From Acanthosoma haemorrhoidale (lineage: Eukaryota; Arthropoda; Insecta; Hemiptera; Acanthosomatidae), in NCBI GenBank assembly GCA_930367205.1, contig OV884014.1, forward strand, positions 70,225,104-70,289,103: a stretch of DNA of 64,000 nucleotides, read 5' to 3'. This document shows positions 12,094 to 24,577 of the stretch, piece after piece (position 1 is the stretch's first letter; every line of letters begins with the position of its first letter). Under the pieces are notes generated by a model. It saw only the letters and a program-made list of their open reading frames with translations, was not told the origin of the DNA and searched no databases. Made by a program: the position numbers and the translations under genes.

Positions 12094-13123
12094 TTTAGTC
12101 TGGGCATGTCCTGTGATAGCAGTCATGGTATAATACCATTGATTTTTGTTGAAAAAAGGTTATTATTTCTTGTTCAAAATACAACTCAGATATGATCACC
12201 TGTTTTTACGGATATGGTTCAATAACATATTACCAATAGTGACGCTAAAATTCAAAGATGTTCCAAAAAGGGGGAGGTTCTGCTTTCGAAAAGGTAAGGA
12301 GTGATCGGCTTTAGTCTGGGCATGTCCTATGATAGCAGTCATGGTATAATACCATTGATTTTTGTTGAAAAACGGTTATTATTTCTTGTACAAAATACAA
12401 CTCAGATATGATCACCTGTTTTTACGGATATGCTTCAATAACATATTATCAATAGTGACGCTAAAATTCAAAGATGTTCCAAAAAGGGGGAGGTTCTGGT
12501 TTCGAAAAGGTAAGGAGTGATCGACTTTAGTCTGGGCATGTCCTATGATAGCAGTCATGGTATAATACCATTGATTTTTGTTGAAAAAAAGTTATTATTT
12601 CTTGTTCAAAATACAACTCAGATATGATCACCTGTTTTTACGGATATGCTTCAATAACATATTATCAATAGTGACGCTAAAATTCAAAGATGTTCCAAAA
12701 AGGGGGAGGTTCTGGTTTCGAAAAGGTAAGGAGTGATCGACTTTAGTCTGGGCATGTCCTATGATAGCAGTCATGGTATAATACCATTGATTTTTGTTGA
12801 AAAACGGTTATTATTTCTTGTACAAAATACAACTCAGATATGATCACCTGTTTTTACGGATATGCTTCAATAACATATTATCAATAGTGACGCTAAAATT
12901 CAAAGATGTTCCAAAAAGGGGGAGGTTCTGGTTTCGAAAAGGTAAGGAGTGATCGACTTTAGTCTGGGCATGTCCTATGATAGCAGTCATGGTATAATAC
13001 CATTGATTTTTGTTGAAAAAAAGTTATTATTTCTTGTTCAAAATACAACTCAGATATGATCACCTGTTTTTACGGATATGGTTCAATAACATATTACCAA
13101 TAGTGACACTAAAATTCAAAGAT
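12094..13123 (+). repeat. Tandem array, 216-bp unit, 4.8 copies
   Basis: The unit start (TTTAGTCTGGGCATGTCC) recurs at exact 216-bp steps: 12094, 12310, 12526, 12742 and 12958; the last copy stops at 13123. Copies 2 and 4 share one set of variants (GAAAAACGG, TTGTACAA) and copies 3 and 5 another (GAAAAAAAG, TTGTTCAA), giving a 432-bp higher-order period. Copies 1 and 5 share ATGGTTC and TTACCAAT in the second half, where copies 2-4 have ATGCTTC and TTATCAAT. Each unit contains the near-palindrome TGGTATAATACCA. No coding content; short open frames inside are by-products. Confidence 0.95.
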
Positions 13124-13700
13124 ACAGTCTCTCTGGATATTGTTATTTCAATGATTAGGTGTAAAATGGAATTAATGCTTTTAAAAAGAAACTTATGAAA
13201 TGAGAAAAAACATAGCACGGCTGGTAATTCTTCTTCTAAGGCGGATTATTTAAATCAAACCGATATTAGCCATTAGTTATAAGCAATATGTTCCCTCTGC
13301 GGCGTAAATTGTCCACTGTCAAAAAATGTATTCTTCGTATAAAAAGTTCTACCCCACCCCACTCCCGTTCACCCTCATCCCAAGCCGAGTGATAGACTTT
13401 TCCATATTTCATGAACCTCTCTCTCACGCCGTATATTAATTGTCCATGTCCCAGAGATACATCACATCGAGTGTGATATATCGATATCCGGGAGACAGTG
13501 TCCGGTATTTTTTATCTATGAAAAATATCACGGGTATATACTCGGCATACTGCAGAACAGTTTCTGTACACATTTTTATTAGGCAAACATAAAACAGGAG
13601 GGAAAATTTATTTACTATTAAAATTTATATTAAAACATATTACAAGAACTTACTCCTTGGGTAAAGGCATGTATACAGCCTATAAACTAAATATACAACA

Positions 13701-13736
<36 letters not shown>

Positions 13737-13847
13737 ACATTTTTTATACTCACGAGTAATAAGAAGTGCAGCTAGATGATTTATAGAAAGAAATATTTAT
13801 AAACTTTAAATATAAAACGAAAAATGTTTGTAATTCTACCCTCCTTC
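13124..13847. other. AT-rich block with a (TA)n run
   Basis: A pure TA dinucleotide run of 31 nt lies at 13702-13732. Nothing else is recognised. Confidence 0.7.
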
Positions 13848-13970
13848 AAATGCACGTTATGCTTTGCAGGAAAAGGAGCCATAAATCTGTAAATTTGTTT
13901 ATGCTATTGTTCATTTGTTTGTAAATGTTTTTTTGAATAAAGCGGTTTTGAATTTAATAAAAAAATTTTA
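13848..13970 (+). mobile_element. Diverged LINE-B-like 3' end
   Basis: The order of motifs (CTCCTTCAAATGCACG, then TGCAGGAAAAGGAG, then a T-rich stretch with TGTAAATGTTTTTTTGAATAAA and an A-rich end) parallels the 3' UTR of family B at 8140-8290. Identity is only moderate, so this is an older copy or a related family. Confidence 0.45.
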
Positions 13971-16900
13971 ACATTTATTTCATATCATACAAATGTATAT
14001 TTTATTTTTAAAAACTATTTATTATTATGCTACTTTAATATCTAATATTTAAATAAATTTAACTTATTTTGGATTATTTATTCTAGACCTGCTTTTGTCT
14101 ATACTTTGACTATTGCATGTGGTGTATTTTACCTGTTATATGAGTGTAGTATATATTTTTAACATAAATATATGCCCAATTTTCTCCTTTAGCCTTTGAG
14201 AATGACATTTTATGTTAAAAAAGGACAGGACAACAAAGTAATAACTTCGGGGTGGAGAGACCATTTCATCAATCAATACCACGAAAAGACATGAATTGCA
14301 TATTAATAAGCAAAATATAACTTTAAATATTATTTGAATGCCCCATATTTAAGCAGTTACGTAAAATATTATCTAACAATCAATTGCACTTGACGGAAAA
14401 AAAATATCTGAACAAGCTAATAAGCGGAACGTAAATAATATTGAATATAAATCAATTCGACTACATGGCAAAAGTGAAAGGAAAACACCGAAGGGGGCTA
14501 AGTGTTTTTTCTTTTCAAAAAAGAAAAGTTAAGTACATTTTTTTTTTATAGGATTGGATTCGAGAACGTATCTATTGCTCAGGTTAGAAATGAAATTAAA
14601 ATGATATATATGAAAATAAATATTTCAAGTACACAGCTAATTCCAAAAAATTCAACCCAAGAATAATGCATCACAAGATTAAGGATTTGAACACGTAAGG
14701 CGTTCTAGTTTTGATAAAACCAACAAATCCCCTATAAATCGTAAGAAGATATCCTCCATAAAACGAGGAAATATTAAATTTATATACCTAACGGGCAAGC
14801 AGGCGACAAAGCGGTACTTATTATTGGGTCTTGACAGTCACTGTGGACTTAGACAATCGACATCTGGTTGCTTTATTTCGGATTGTGCCACATGTCTCGG
14901 TCTGTCAACGACAAAACTTCACCATTTGGAGGCTTGATTTATGGTGGTATGCGTCATGGTCATCAGGAGTAAAAATATCAATTGATATAATTACAAAGAA
15001 GTTATACCAACTCTCTTATCGAATAACTCTTAGGGTAAAATAAATTTCACTTACGGTCTAGCAAGAAGAAAGATATACGGCTCACTCACCTAAAAACAGA
15101 AAAACAATTTAATGAATTAAAAAAAAACAAAAAAAAAACTGTGATTTGAATGAGTATGTACTCACTACTTGTATTAACAGTAACAAAGTGGCAAGAATAT
15201 CATGAAAAATAAAAATCAAGGCATGTGTGATACATCACACAATGTGGGTGTCGTTGCGGAATCAGAAATAATGTTTGTATAATGACATGTTTGTAATATC
15301 TGTGTAACAAAGTACTCAAACATATTGATCAATGTATATCGAGATAATATTTATTAATAACTCTTAATGTTGTTTTCGTGAGGTTTCTTTTGTTTTTAGG
15401 AACATTTGGGAGATCGATTGAAACTGCCAAACATCGTACAAGTCTCGCGAGATAGGCACACGATTGAATACCATACAAGATCATTTGGAATGACATTACT
15501 TTTCATCAGTAATTTTGAAAACTAATGAGTTATGATGGTAATGACATTACAAATAATGACAATCCCACTTATTTTGTAAGGTCCGCTTATCAATTTCTGA
15601 GATGAAATAAATATCTGAAAACGAACAAAATTGGCCAATAGAAGATATTCAAGAAAAAATATGTGAAGTTTGTTAAGTTATTGAATAGTTTCTGTTGATC
15701 ATAGTGATTGGGGTTCTAACATATGAATATCAAAAATGAACGTATTTTGTGTTATGCGACTGAAGATTTTCCTAAAGGAAGAGATAGCGTTAAAAATGTA
15801 CTGTCTTTAAATCCAAATTTACAAAGCAAGTAATAAAAGGTTATATATTACCCAAAAGTCGGGAATCCAGTACGTTTTGAAATAGTGACAATCTATCTTG
15901 AGAATAGAAAATTGCTGGCGAGAGAGAAAGAGAAAAAAAGGAGAAGAAAATATGCACAATGGACAGTCGAGAGCACAAAAGAGATAAAAGCTATAAAGAT
16001 GGCGGGTATAGGAAGGGACTGCGTGCAATGTACCGGAAGTGTGTTAACTTATCAAGTCCTAAGTATTTATTCCTTCCTCCATGCATTCCCACTTCCTTGT
16101 TCCAGGACATGTAAGCGTAAACGGCTAGGCCTATTTTGTCACATTAGAGCCCGTGCTTCTGTTTCCACATTTTCTTTTTTCTCAAATTTTACATACATAA
16201 ATAAAAGATTGGACAAGTTTATTTACTCCAATGAAGAGTACCTCGAAGGCGAAAAAAGGTTTTTTGTAAAAAAAAAAAAAATTAAATAAATCACTTTGTA
16301 CAAAAATGGTTCGGTTTCTTTTGGCTAAGCCCTCGTATTTATCAACATATTGTGTTTAAATGTTGAAGATATTTGGAAAAAAAATTATAACAATAATTAT
16401 TACCTTAATTATTACACTAACAGAATATCGTCCAGAAAATACAAAATCGCAAGATAGAAGAATTACCCAAACTGGTTAACACTGACCTAAAACTGTTATG
16501 TTATTTAGAATTTTTTTTTTCAAAGTACCGTAGGCGATAATACTGAAGTATTTAACTACACAACTATTTATAATAGTACTCTTGGAACAAAACTTAAAAT
16601 GGTGAACAGTATGAATCATGTAATATTCATAAAATAATACTAGAAAACATGCTAAATATGATTTCTAAGCCTCAGATCTGATTTTATTCCTAAAGGTCAA
16701 GTGTTTTATGTCATTCGTTAGAATTTAAAACATCTTATTAATTTATTATTCTTGAAATGATTTTTTTTTTTTTGTATTAATGTCTATATAATTTTAATTT
16801 TAATTGTGTGGCATGTAACACATCACAGAACTTATCGCACATCATAGTATGGGGTTAGTCTCTTCAAGGGTTGCAGTAGTTCATTGGTTCAATATTTTTC

Positions 16901-19685
16901 AAATTTACTCAGCCTCAGAAATTACGAAAAGAACACAGTGGAGCTACTTGTTATACTTGCATATATGGTTAGAAGTATAGAACATTGATAGAATAACTAA
17001 TAACTATCTCTGTAAAGACAACCGATTAAATAAGATTATGACCCTTCAATTTACAATTGCACATGACTTGACGGACCCAGCAGACAAAATCAATATTACT
17101 TCAACAAGGTAAATTACCATCAAATAGAAAGAAATTACTATTTAAATACTTTCTTTTACTGTCTTCTTTATTAATTATATTGTGGCAGATGTAGTAGATA
17201 ATACTCAATCCGACTGGATGGTTAATTTCAGCGTGAAAAATCAGTTAAGTAGGTGCGATTCCGTAATAAACTTTATCCTTTATCAAATATTTAATTCGGT
17301 TCGTACTCAAGTAATATTTGTATGGCCTGTAGGCAGTATTTCGCTTATTTGATGTTATTGATGTCCCCTTACTCCTCCCAGCAGTTATTGATGGCAAGTT
17401 ATTTCGACTGATCGATAAGCTGACTCAGGGAAAATTCCTAGCCTTTGCATGTTCTGAACAGAAAGCAGAAAATTATCATTTCACCTGGGGAAAAACACGC
17501 CTGAAAAAACATAGAATAAAAAGAAAATATAGTTCATTTCTATCGGAATATTTAATGGAATTGAGCCATCATGAGAATTGACTGTAATTTTACATAGCAA
17601 ATTCTGGGTTCGAATATCCGAAATTGTGGTTATCGTAACGACATGATAAACCACCACCTGCTCTAGTTTTAGAATAAAGTAAAAAAAAACAATGCAAAAA
17701 CTTATGAAAGAAAAAAAAATCGAACATTATTTGTGATAAAGACCGTGCAGTCGAACTAAAAAAATATGATGAAAATAATTAGTTAGGTGAGCAGTTATTA
17801 ATTAAGGGTCAATGAACTTACTGATTAATCCCTTACTGATTGTTTTAATAATTTGTATTGAATCATATCTATTTGTATCATAGAAAATCAAAAGCAATTA
17901 CACATGGCCCATTGATTGGCACCGTACGTTAACACGGTCTCAAACTGTTTTAGCAAATATTTTTACAAAAATGTCAGTAATCTGAGTTTTCTTTGTAATC
18001 ATAATCCACTGAACCCCTAAAATAATATACAATCTGCATGTCGAGATCTTTAATACATTATACGTTAGAACAAAAAGTTGAGACTTATTATTTTTCATAG
18101 GTTCGCTTTTATTTTTATTATTATCGGGGAATGGCAAATGGAACCACCGTGCAAATTGCTTGTTTTACTGACTGTATGATTACTGATCAAAAATGAAAAT
18201 TTCGTATTATTAATAAGGGTGATGAAATCATTAATTTGATTTGAATTGATTTTTTTGGGTATTATTGATCAATAATCCGTAAATAGGTTTAAAGGAGTTG
18301 AAAATATGTTACATATGATCGGAATTGGAATTCCGATAAACTGTCATATTTATAGGTCAAGAAGGGAACCGTGAATCTCCAGGACTGACCCACAGTTGAA
18401 AGGGTTATAAATACATCAATGAAACCACAGAAAAAGGGAATAATAATGAAAATAAATCAAAAGGGAACATTTTACAGTAAATCATATTTGACAAGTTAGT
18501 GCGATTATCAGATCCTAACATTCCTCTTTCTAACTCGTTGCAGAAAAAAAATACCAAGGCTAGTATGTCGGTATTTTACATTCCAGCCAGAAGGAAATGG
18601 TAACCGAGAAGCTATTTATGCATTTAGGTGTAAATGTCCTAACACCAAAGAGATAAATTACCTTTGTTGGCCTGGCTCGAGGAAGGGCAAGCAATGAGCG
18701 CAAGCATAACTTAGAAAGAAGGCCGAATGCCCTAGAATGTAGGAAATAGCCACTAGAAACAAATACCAAGCTGAATTAATACAATTACAATCTATTTCCT
18801 TACGAATACGAAAAATAAATTAAGATGACTTCAATGGCGTTACGGAATGAAATTGACGAGTGCGAGTGACATCAAAGTAGTATTATCTAACTATAGATTA
18901 TATTCTGTCACTTGCATGAGTGCGGATGTGGGATTGTATGATCATAACCTTCCCTAACAACACAAAAAATACCATTATCAAAAGTATACTTGGCATTTGG
19001 GCAAAGCTCAAGGTGGTAATGACATTTCCCCATCTTAATGACCTTTCGCCAAAGCAGAATGGTGCCTTTGGTCTATTCTCAGCACATCCAGGACAAAAAC
19101 CAAGCAAGTGGTTTTTTTAGGGTTAATCTGCACCTCATTAGGTACAATAAGCAGTAATTTTTAATGTCCAACTTTTACCTAAAACGAGTATGATTCATTT
19201 ATTTTTTTAGAAATTGTATTGGTATGTCAACTTATATCGTGTGGTTCTAAAAATACTAAATGTTTCGTAGAAAGGATTGACAACTATTTTTACGTAAACT
19301 CTAGTTTGCCATTTTTCAAGAATTTATTGATTTACGTCCTTCACTTAATTGTCGATGTACTTACAGAAATTAATATACCAGCAAAAAGTACACTAAATTT
19401 CCTTCTAAGACGATATCATTATAGTACGGGTAAATTAAAAGTATTTACCACTAGGGACTTATTAATACGTTATATAAATGAACGTTAAAGAAGAAAAAAT
19501 AAATGTTATCGCAAAAAACGAATTGTTTTTGTTACAGATAAGATTCAGATTCCTCGCACAAAACACAGTTAAGGCTCCAGCTTGTGTCGGACATTTCTCA
19601 TGTATCGGCTGAGATAAATCGAACTTAAAACTCCTGCTTTATTTAGTATATCCGTTAAATAATCTATCGTAGTGGCTTTTTTTTC
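13971..19685. other. Long AT-rich intergenic block
   Basis: No gene recognised in about 5.7 kb. A perfect 10-bp palindrome TCTCGCGAGA is at 15443-15452. A B-box-like GGTTCGAATATCC is near 17611 with no A box. The open frame at 15885-16289 is lysine/arginine-rich in its first third and shows no domain. The pair of opposed open frames around 18898-19120 is unassigned. Confidence 0.55.
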
Positions 19686-20050
19686 TTTGCTGGTCCGCCG
19701 GGACGGATTACCCACGACTTAGGCCCGAGTCTCCCACTCCCTCAATTTTCCCTCGGGAAATCTCTCCAGGCTTAGGTCTCGGGGACCCAACCTTCGCCTA
19801 ATGACCGTCGAATTTGCATCATATCCTACGGGTTCTTATCCCGGCATACGGCTTAGTTTAGTTTATTTTTTTATCGCAAGCTCCTTAGGTATCTTACTTT
19901 TTAGATAAGCACACTTAAACTTTCAGCAGACGAACCCACTGAATACAAACGACTTGTACTTAATGCGAGGTAAGCTTCGATTGTCCTAAGGTTCACCTCT
20001 CTTCATGGACGTACCCCTTATCTACGAATTTCGGACAATAAATTACCGCT
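19686..20050. other. GC-rich island, possible transposon UTR
   Basis: A sharp rise in G+C begins at about 19690. The first 120 nt contain several self-complementary pieces (CCCGAG with CTCGGGG; CCCTCGGG), suggesting a structured RNA or a retroelement terminal region. No long reading frame is present and no second copy was seen in this window. Confidence 0.3.
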
Positions 20051-21086
20051 TTAAATTTATTCTAAATGTACAGGTTCCTCCTTGACCATACGAAAAATAC
20101 AATTGATGAGAACAGTTAAATTCAGTTGAAAACCTTATGTAAAGGATAAATGAATGACCTGTAACGGAATCCTAATAAACATTTCATATCCACGTCAAAA
20201 TTTTAAAAATATTGTTGCGAAACACTCGTTTGACCAAATGAACAACAGAATAATATTTAATAAAACAAACTATAACTACTCACCGTGTTTTATTTGAGCA
20301 CTCTCCATTGTTAAATTATTCACATCCCCTTGCAAATTAAGGAGTTTCTAATAGCCCTAAGAGACACGAACATAGCCGAACGTTAAGCGGCTACAGCGTG
20401 GAAAAGAAAATAGCGCCGGATTAGACACGGTGCGTTTATCAGTGCATACGTTTTTAATAAGGCACTCCGCTGGCAATTAAAGGTTTAGATTTGGAGAAAC
20501 CGAAGAGATCCACGGTCTGGTTTCTAGACCGCAGTCGATCGATGAAAGTGATTTTCACAGCGATAAGTATCATCAACTAGGCACTCAATAACTAATGAGA
20601 GGCTCATCAGGACCAAATTCATCGCCATAATAATTAATTATACAATAACCAGATCGTTTCTTCAATTTTAAATCTGTAATGTTGTGTTTAACCACAGTAA
20701 TAAACAATTAGATGATTGGTGGGTTATGTCATCCTAGGCAAGATTTAGGAATAATGCAGGTTCGATCAATTCACGACAAAACCTGCCCTATGATGCTTCT
20801 CATATTTAAGATGGAAATCCCCTGCGCAGTATTCCAAAGCGAGTATCTTCTTATACTGTAGAGGGTTAGATTATTCTGGTGGTTTCAACCATTCTCTATT
20901 TAGAAAGCCTTTAATTACTTCGGAAATTAAGGAAATTTGTGCCTCAACTTTCTTCTTTCACCTCCTCCATATTATAGAATCAGGCTTTCCAATACTAACA
21001 AATTCCCATTGTATGAATGACATTATAGACTGTGTAGCTCAGAGGAAGTCCCGAGGTTATGACGAATGGATTGGGTAAGGATAAGA
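20051..21086. other. Intergenic block with a GC-balanced patch
   Basis: Positions about 20385-20640 are GC-balanced. They include a short inverted repeat (GGTCTGG...TCTAGACC region near 20513-20530) and several homeodomain-like TAAT cores. There is no open frame of note. This could be a conserved noncoding element. Confidence 0.3.
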
Positions 21087-21443
21087 TCACAGATGATGGG
21101 ATTTGGGTAAGAACATGATTCTTCCTAATGTGCTGGGGTCAGGAGTTCGCGGATACCAAGATTTCACCTTGAAACCAGGTTGAAGTAGGTTTTCTTCACC
21201 AGGACTCGTGAAAGTGGGAGGAATGCTACGCACAAACATTCCTGTCGTTAGACATTTTTTTCTTGCTATAAGCTGCAATTCATCCATCAAATACAGGATT
21301 AAAAAAAATGTAAACAAAAATAAGTGTAATGCTTCATGATATGAAAGTTCTGCGTTGGAAACAAGATGAAATGGGAGATATTCGTCTTTTAGCACTAAAT
21401 GTGGTGTACACAATGGTCTTTTTAATAGACATAAAAGAAACAA
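21087..21443 (-). CDS. Unassigned open reading frame, 118 aa
   Basis: A 118-codon frame with an ATG is open on the minus strand. It has a hydrophobic stretch around residues 42-53 (LFLFTFFLILYL), followed by a polar, proline-containing C-terminal half. I recognise no domain. Nothing supports expression: no splice partner, and the frame is within the size range expected by chance. It may be a chance frame or a decayed transposon piece. Confidence 0.12.
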   Translation of the reverse strand: MFLLCLLKRPLCTPHLVLKDEYLPFHLVSNAELSYHEALHLFLFTFFLILYLMDELQLIARKKCLTTGMFVRSIPPTFTSPGEENLLQPGFKVKSWYPRTPDPSTLGRIMFLPKSHHL

Positions 21444-22001
21444 AAATATATGTGGTCAGAGAGCGAGTGAGGTAAAAGGACCTTCCCTAAAATACACAGA
21501 CCCGCCGGACTGCATCCTATATAATTGGGTCAAAGCGACGAGCCATAGCTCACTGGTGGAACATGTCACTCGCGATCGACCATGACACAGTAACGAATAG
21601 GAACATTCCAAAGAGGTCCCCCACTTAGCCCACGTCTCGTCGAGAGACGGTTTGTCGCCGGGAGCGCTATCGTCGGAGCATCGCCAGCAGCCCCCCGCCT
21701 ACTTGCAGCCTTGATACCGCGCTACTTCTCTACTTGTGTGGCAATTGCTAGCAGTCCTCGTAACATATAGAACTCGACCGATTCATTTTGTTTTCATAAA
21801 ATATATTACAGAGAAAACATTTAGTTTTTGAAAGATCCTTTCAAATCAAACAAGATACAAATTCATGCAGTAACTTATATATTACCTCTTATGAAACATT
21901 TGGAGGCAATTTTATGCTTTAAATATGCATATGTGTAACTAACGAATATTAATTTAATCTTATTTAAACAAAATAATTAAGTAGAATTTACTGTTTAGGA
22001 A
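21444..22001. other. GC-rich island then AT-rich DNA
   Basis: Positions about 21490-21770 are GC-rich with many CpG dinucleotides and a short hairpin (CGTCTC/GAGACG near 21632-21648). No coding sequence is recognised. It could be a promoter-type CpG-rich region or an old mobile-element end. Confidence 0.3.
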
Positions 22002-22395
22002 ATGAAAGTCCTTCAGAAATCATCCCATCTAATAAATCATACAAATTTGAATACTTTAAAATACATTTTATACAGAAAGACGGCGTCATTCAAATCGGAG
22101 AATTTAGCTTCACGCAGAGAGTTTCTTGGCTATAGCAAAGTCTCTATTGCCGTTCTGTTCAACAAGACGTCTCGTTTGTTTTTGCAGGAATGTCGCCTCA
22201 AGTTTTTGTCGAATTCCAGGAGCAGGGGGTGTCTTTTGTTCCATTATCGTTTTTCTCTACTTGTTCTTCGCCTTTTGCCCGCTTACCAGAACAAAGTCGG
22301 CAAGATTCACGTGGGAAGATCTTTCAGGCGATGGATTTTCTTCAGTCCATTTCAAATTAACCGAAAAAAACCTCAAGCCGCCATTTGAAGAGTAA
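22002..22395. other. Multi-frame open region, possible exon
   Basis: Two plus-strand frames (22002-22388, 128 codons; 22126-22395) and a minus-strand frame of about 62 codons are all open here, in a GC-balanced patch. The minus-strand frame has a plausible composition. It is followed on the minus strand by a donor-like CTG|GTAAGC near 22270-22280 and, 14 nt after its stop, by a separate 44-codon ATG frame. I recognise none of the translations. A small host exon is possible but unproven. Confidence 0.2.
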
Positions 22396-23878
22396 TTAAT
22401 ATCTTTCAATTGCCATGTAGGTATTTACATCGGTATTTACTGTCTGAGTGTTTTTTTTTTTTATATAAATCTATTTTTTGTTGTCAAATAATCATCCTAC
22501 TTAACCGAATATTTGTCAAGAAATTTTTTCTCGGTTACACTATGAAACAAAAAATTACTAGGGAACATTAATTGATGACTTACTCGGTAATATTATTTAG
22601 TACTATAGTGGGATTTTGATTTCCAAAAACCGTTGTAAATGAATACATATTATCTAGTTGTTGTCGTTTTGCCTGGAACTCCTACCTACTTGGCCTAGAA
22701 GGCAATGAAATTTACTTATGTACTCATTGTCTCAACAACACACTGACGGGCGGAAGCCTTCAAAGTTGATAATAGACCCAAATTGGTATTTTTCACCTTC
22801 ATATTAATAATTTTTCCTTATAATCAATGTGTGCCTTCTAAGACCTCTTCAAAACTTAAACTCACCTCTAAAAGATAGGGTAATTATCTACGTTGCGATT
22901 GGGAAGTGTGAGCAAAGTACAAGCTCAATTGCGTTTCTCTGTAAAAGAAAGAAACTTTTAATTTAAAGCCTTTATTGTTTTCATTCATAAAACTTTAACT
23001 CCTCACTTTATCTAACACCACACAAAAGTTTACTTTACGCTTCATCACTCTCTCTATAATCTCTCCTCACATCAGTTGTCTGCTGCCACCTCCCAGGTCA
23101 TCCGTGCGCAGTGGATTTTAAATTCAAGAAAAACGATACAAGTCGTGTTCTTCAAACACACATATATATAAGGCTTGAGAAGAATAAGAATAAAAGAATA
23201 CCAATATAAAAAAAAATTGTCATAAACCAAACTAATGCTGACACTTAATCATATGATGTTTAAGAGTTATTAGCTCGTGGCTAATACTCTTAAAAAAAGA
23301 GGATATTGATACGTCTACCAATAGCCCCATCAAAAAAAATGGTGTTCCGGAAACACGATTAGTCTTTATCTAATAAAATATTTTAAAAAAATGGATCGTT
23401 TAATTATAACGAGAAGTTAAGATTTATCAGCTAATTTGCACAGGTAATGTTTGTTAATGAAATAAATCACCAAGTTAACAAAAATAATGAAAATTATTAT
23501 GCCTGAAATCTGCATTCCGTTAAAGCATTTAAAAAAAAATCGTTTGAAGTTTTCATTTCAACGGATTTTATAAATAGTGATTATTAGTAGTTACTGGAAT
23601 ATAAGCACTGAATAAAGAAAAATGATAAATGGGTGGAATTATCAAAAGATTTTATTTGAAAAATGACAATTTCTTTGTACAGAATTATTGATAGGGGTAT
23701 AGGAATTCATTCATTCTCATGTACAATTCACATTCATACAATGTATACATACACATTCTGCCTCGGAACCCCTGCCCCCTGCACCCTAGGCAATTCCCCC
23801 AACAAGCTGGCGAGGAATAATGCAATTAAATATGAAAAATAAACTTAAGAATACCAAATCAAATTTTTTTTATTCTGA
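22396..23878. other. AT-rich intergenic block
   Basis: No gene or repeat recognised. Confidence 0.6.
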
Positions 23879-24577
23879 CTACTTCGAAGGACATCCCATC
23901 CCTCAATAGAAAATAAACTACTTATTTACAAAGTTACACTTAAGCCAATCTGGACATACAGAATAGAGCTATGGGGGACAGCAAAAAAGTCGAACATCAA
24001 GCGCATCCAATCCTTTCAATCAAAAGTCCTGAGAACAATAGTATGTGCCCCTTATTACGTCACCAACAAAACACTTCATAATGATCTTAATATACCCTAC
24101 ATTCTTGAACTCATCCCTTCCAAATTCATGAAATTCCATAGTAACCTATCCAACCACCCTAATCCCGTAGCACAGTCATTGCACTGCTCCACTCATCCCT
24201 ATAATCCTCCCCGGAGACTGAAACGGCAGTGGCCTCGTGACCTACTATAAATGCGCACAGTGGGAGTCCTGGCAATGGGCAGTTTCTCCAATCATGTCCT
24301 GAGCGTATGTGGCTCTCGCGCTCTTCGTCAGCCTCCACTGGCTCGTATCCGGTGACGTGGCTGGTGGGGAGCGTGGGGGACTTCCCGAGACTCCGCTTCC
24401 TCTTTCGCTTGCGAGGGAGGCAACAACCGTGTGGACTTGGGGGGCCCTGGGCTGTTTGTAAATATTGTATGAATGTGCGAACGAATGATGACTTGTAAAT
24501 ATGGTATGAATGAAAACACTTATCTCAATTATTTATTGCCTATTAAGTAGGCAGATTGTAATTTCATCATAATAAAG
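23879..24577 (+). pseudogene. LINE family A (Jockey-like) RT 3' end, 5'-truncated
   Basis: From 23879 to the stop TAA at 24248-24250 a 124-codon frame is open without a start codon. It encodes the C-terminal part of a Jockey-type reverse transcriptase. It closely matches the copy at 50882-51316, with shared segments such as IENKLLIYKV, NIKRIQSFQSKVLRTIV and RRLKRQWPRDLL. The catalytic RT core and the endonuclease are absent. The 3' UTR (24251-24577) is the long form, with a GC-rich middle part. It keeps the terminal hairpin TGCCTA/TAGGCA (24537-24553) and ends AATAAAG with no poly(A). It is a dead, 5'-truncated insertion. The frame is still open, so it is not very old. Confidence 0.9.

Noticed and set aside
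12094..13123. Regular repeats considered as a CRISPR array
   Set aside because: The 216-bp units are contiguous without unique spacers, far larger than CRISPR repeats, and the genome is eukaryotic.
13010..13198. 62-codon open frame
   Set aside because: It starts inside the last unit of the tandem array and runs out of it; the other units do not keep the frame.
24307..24519. Opposed open frames in GC-rich DNA
   Set aside because: They lie in the LINE-A 3' UTR; the frames at 10185-10505 are the same artefact in another copy.
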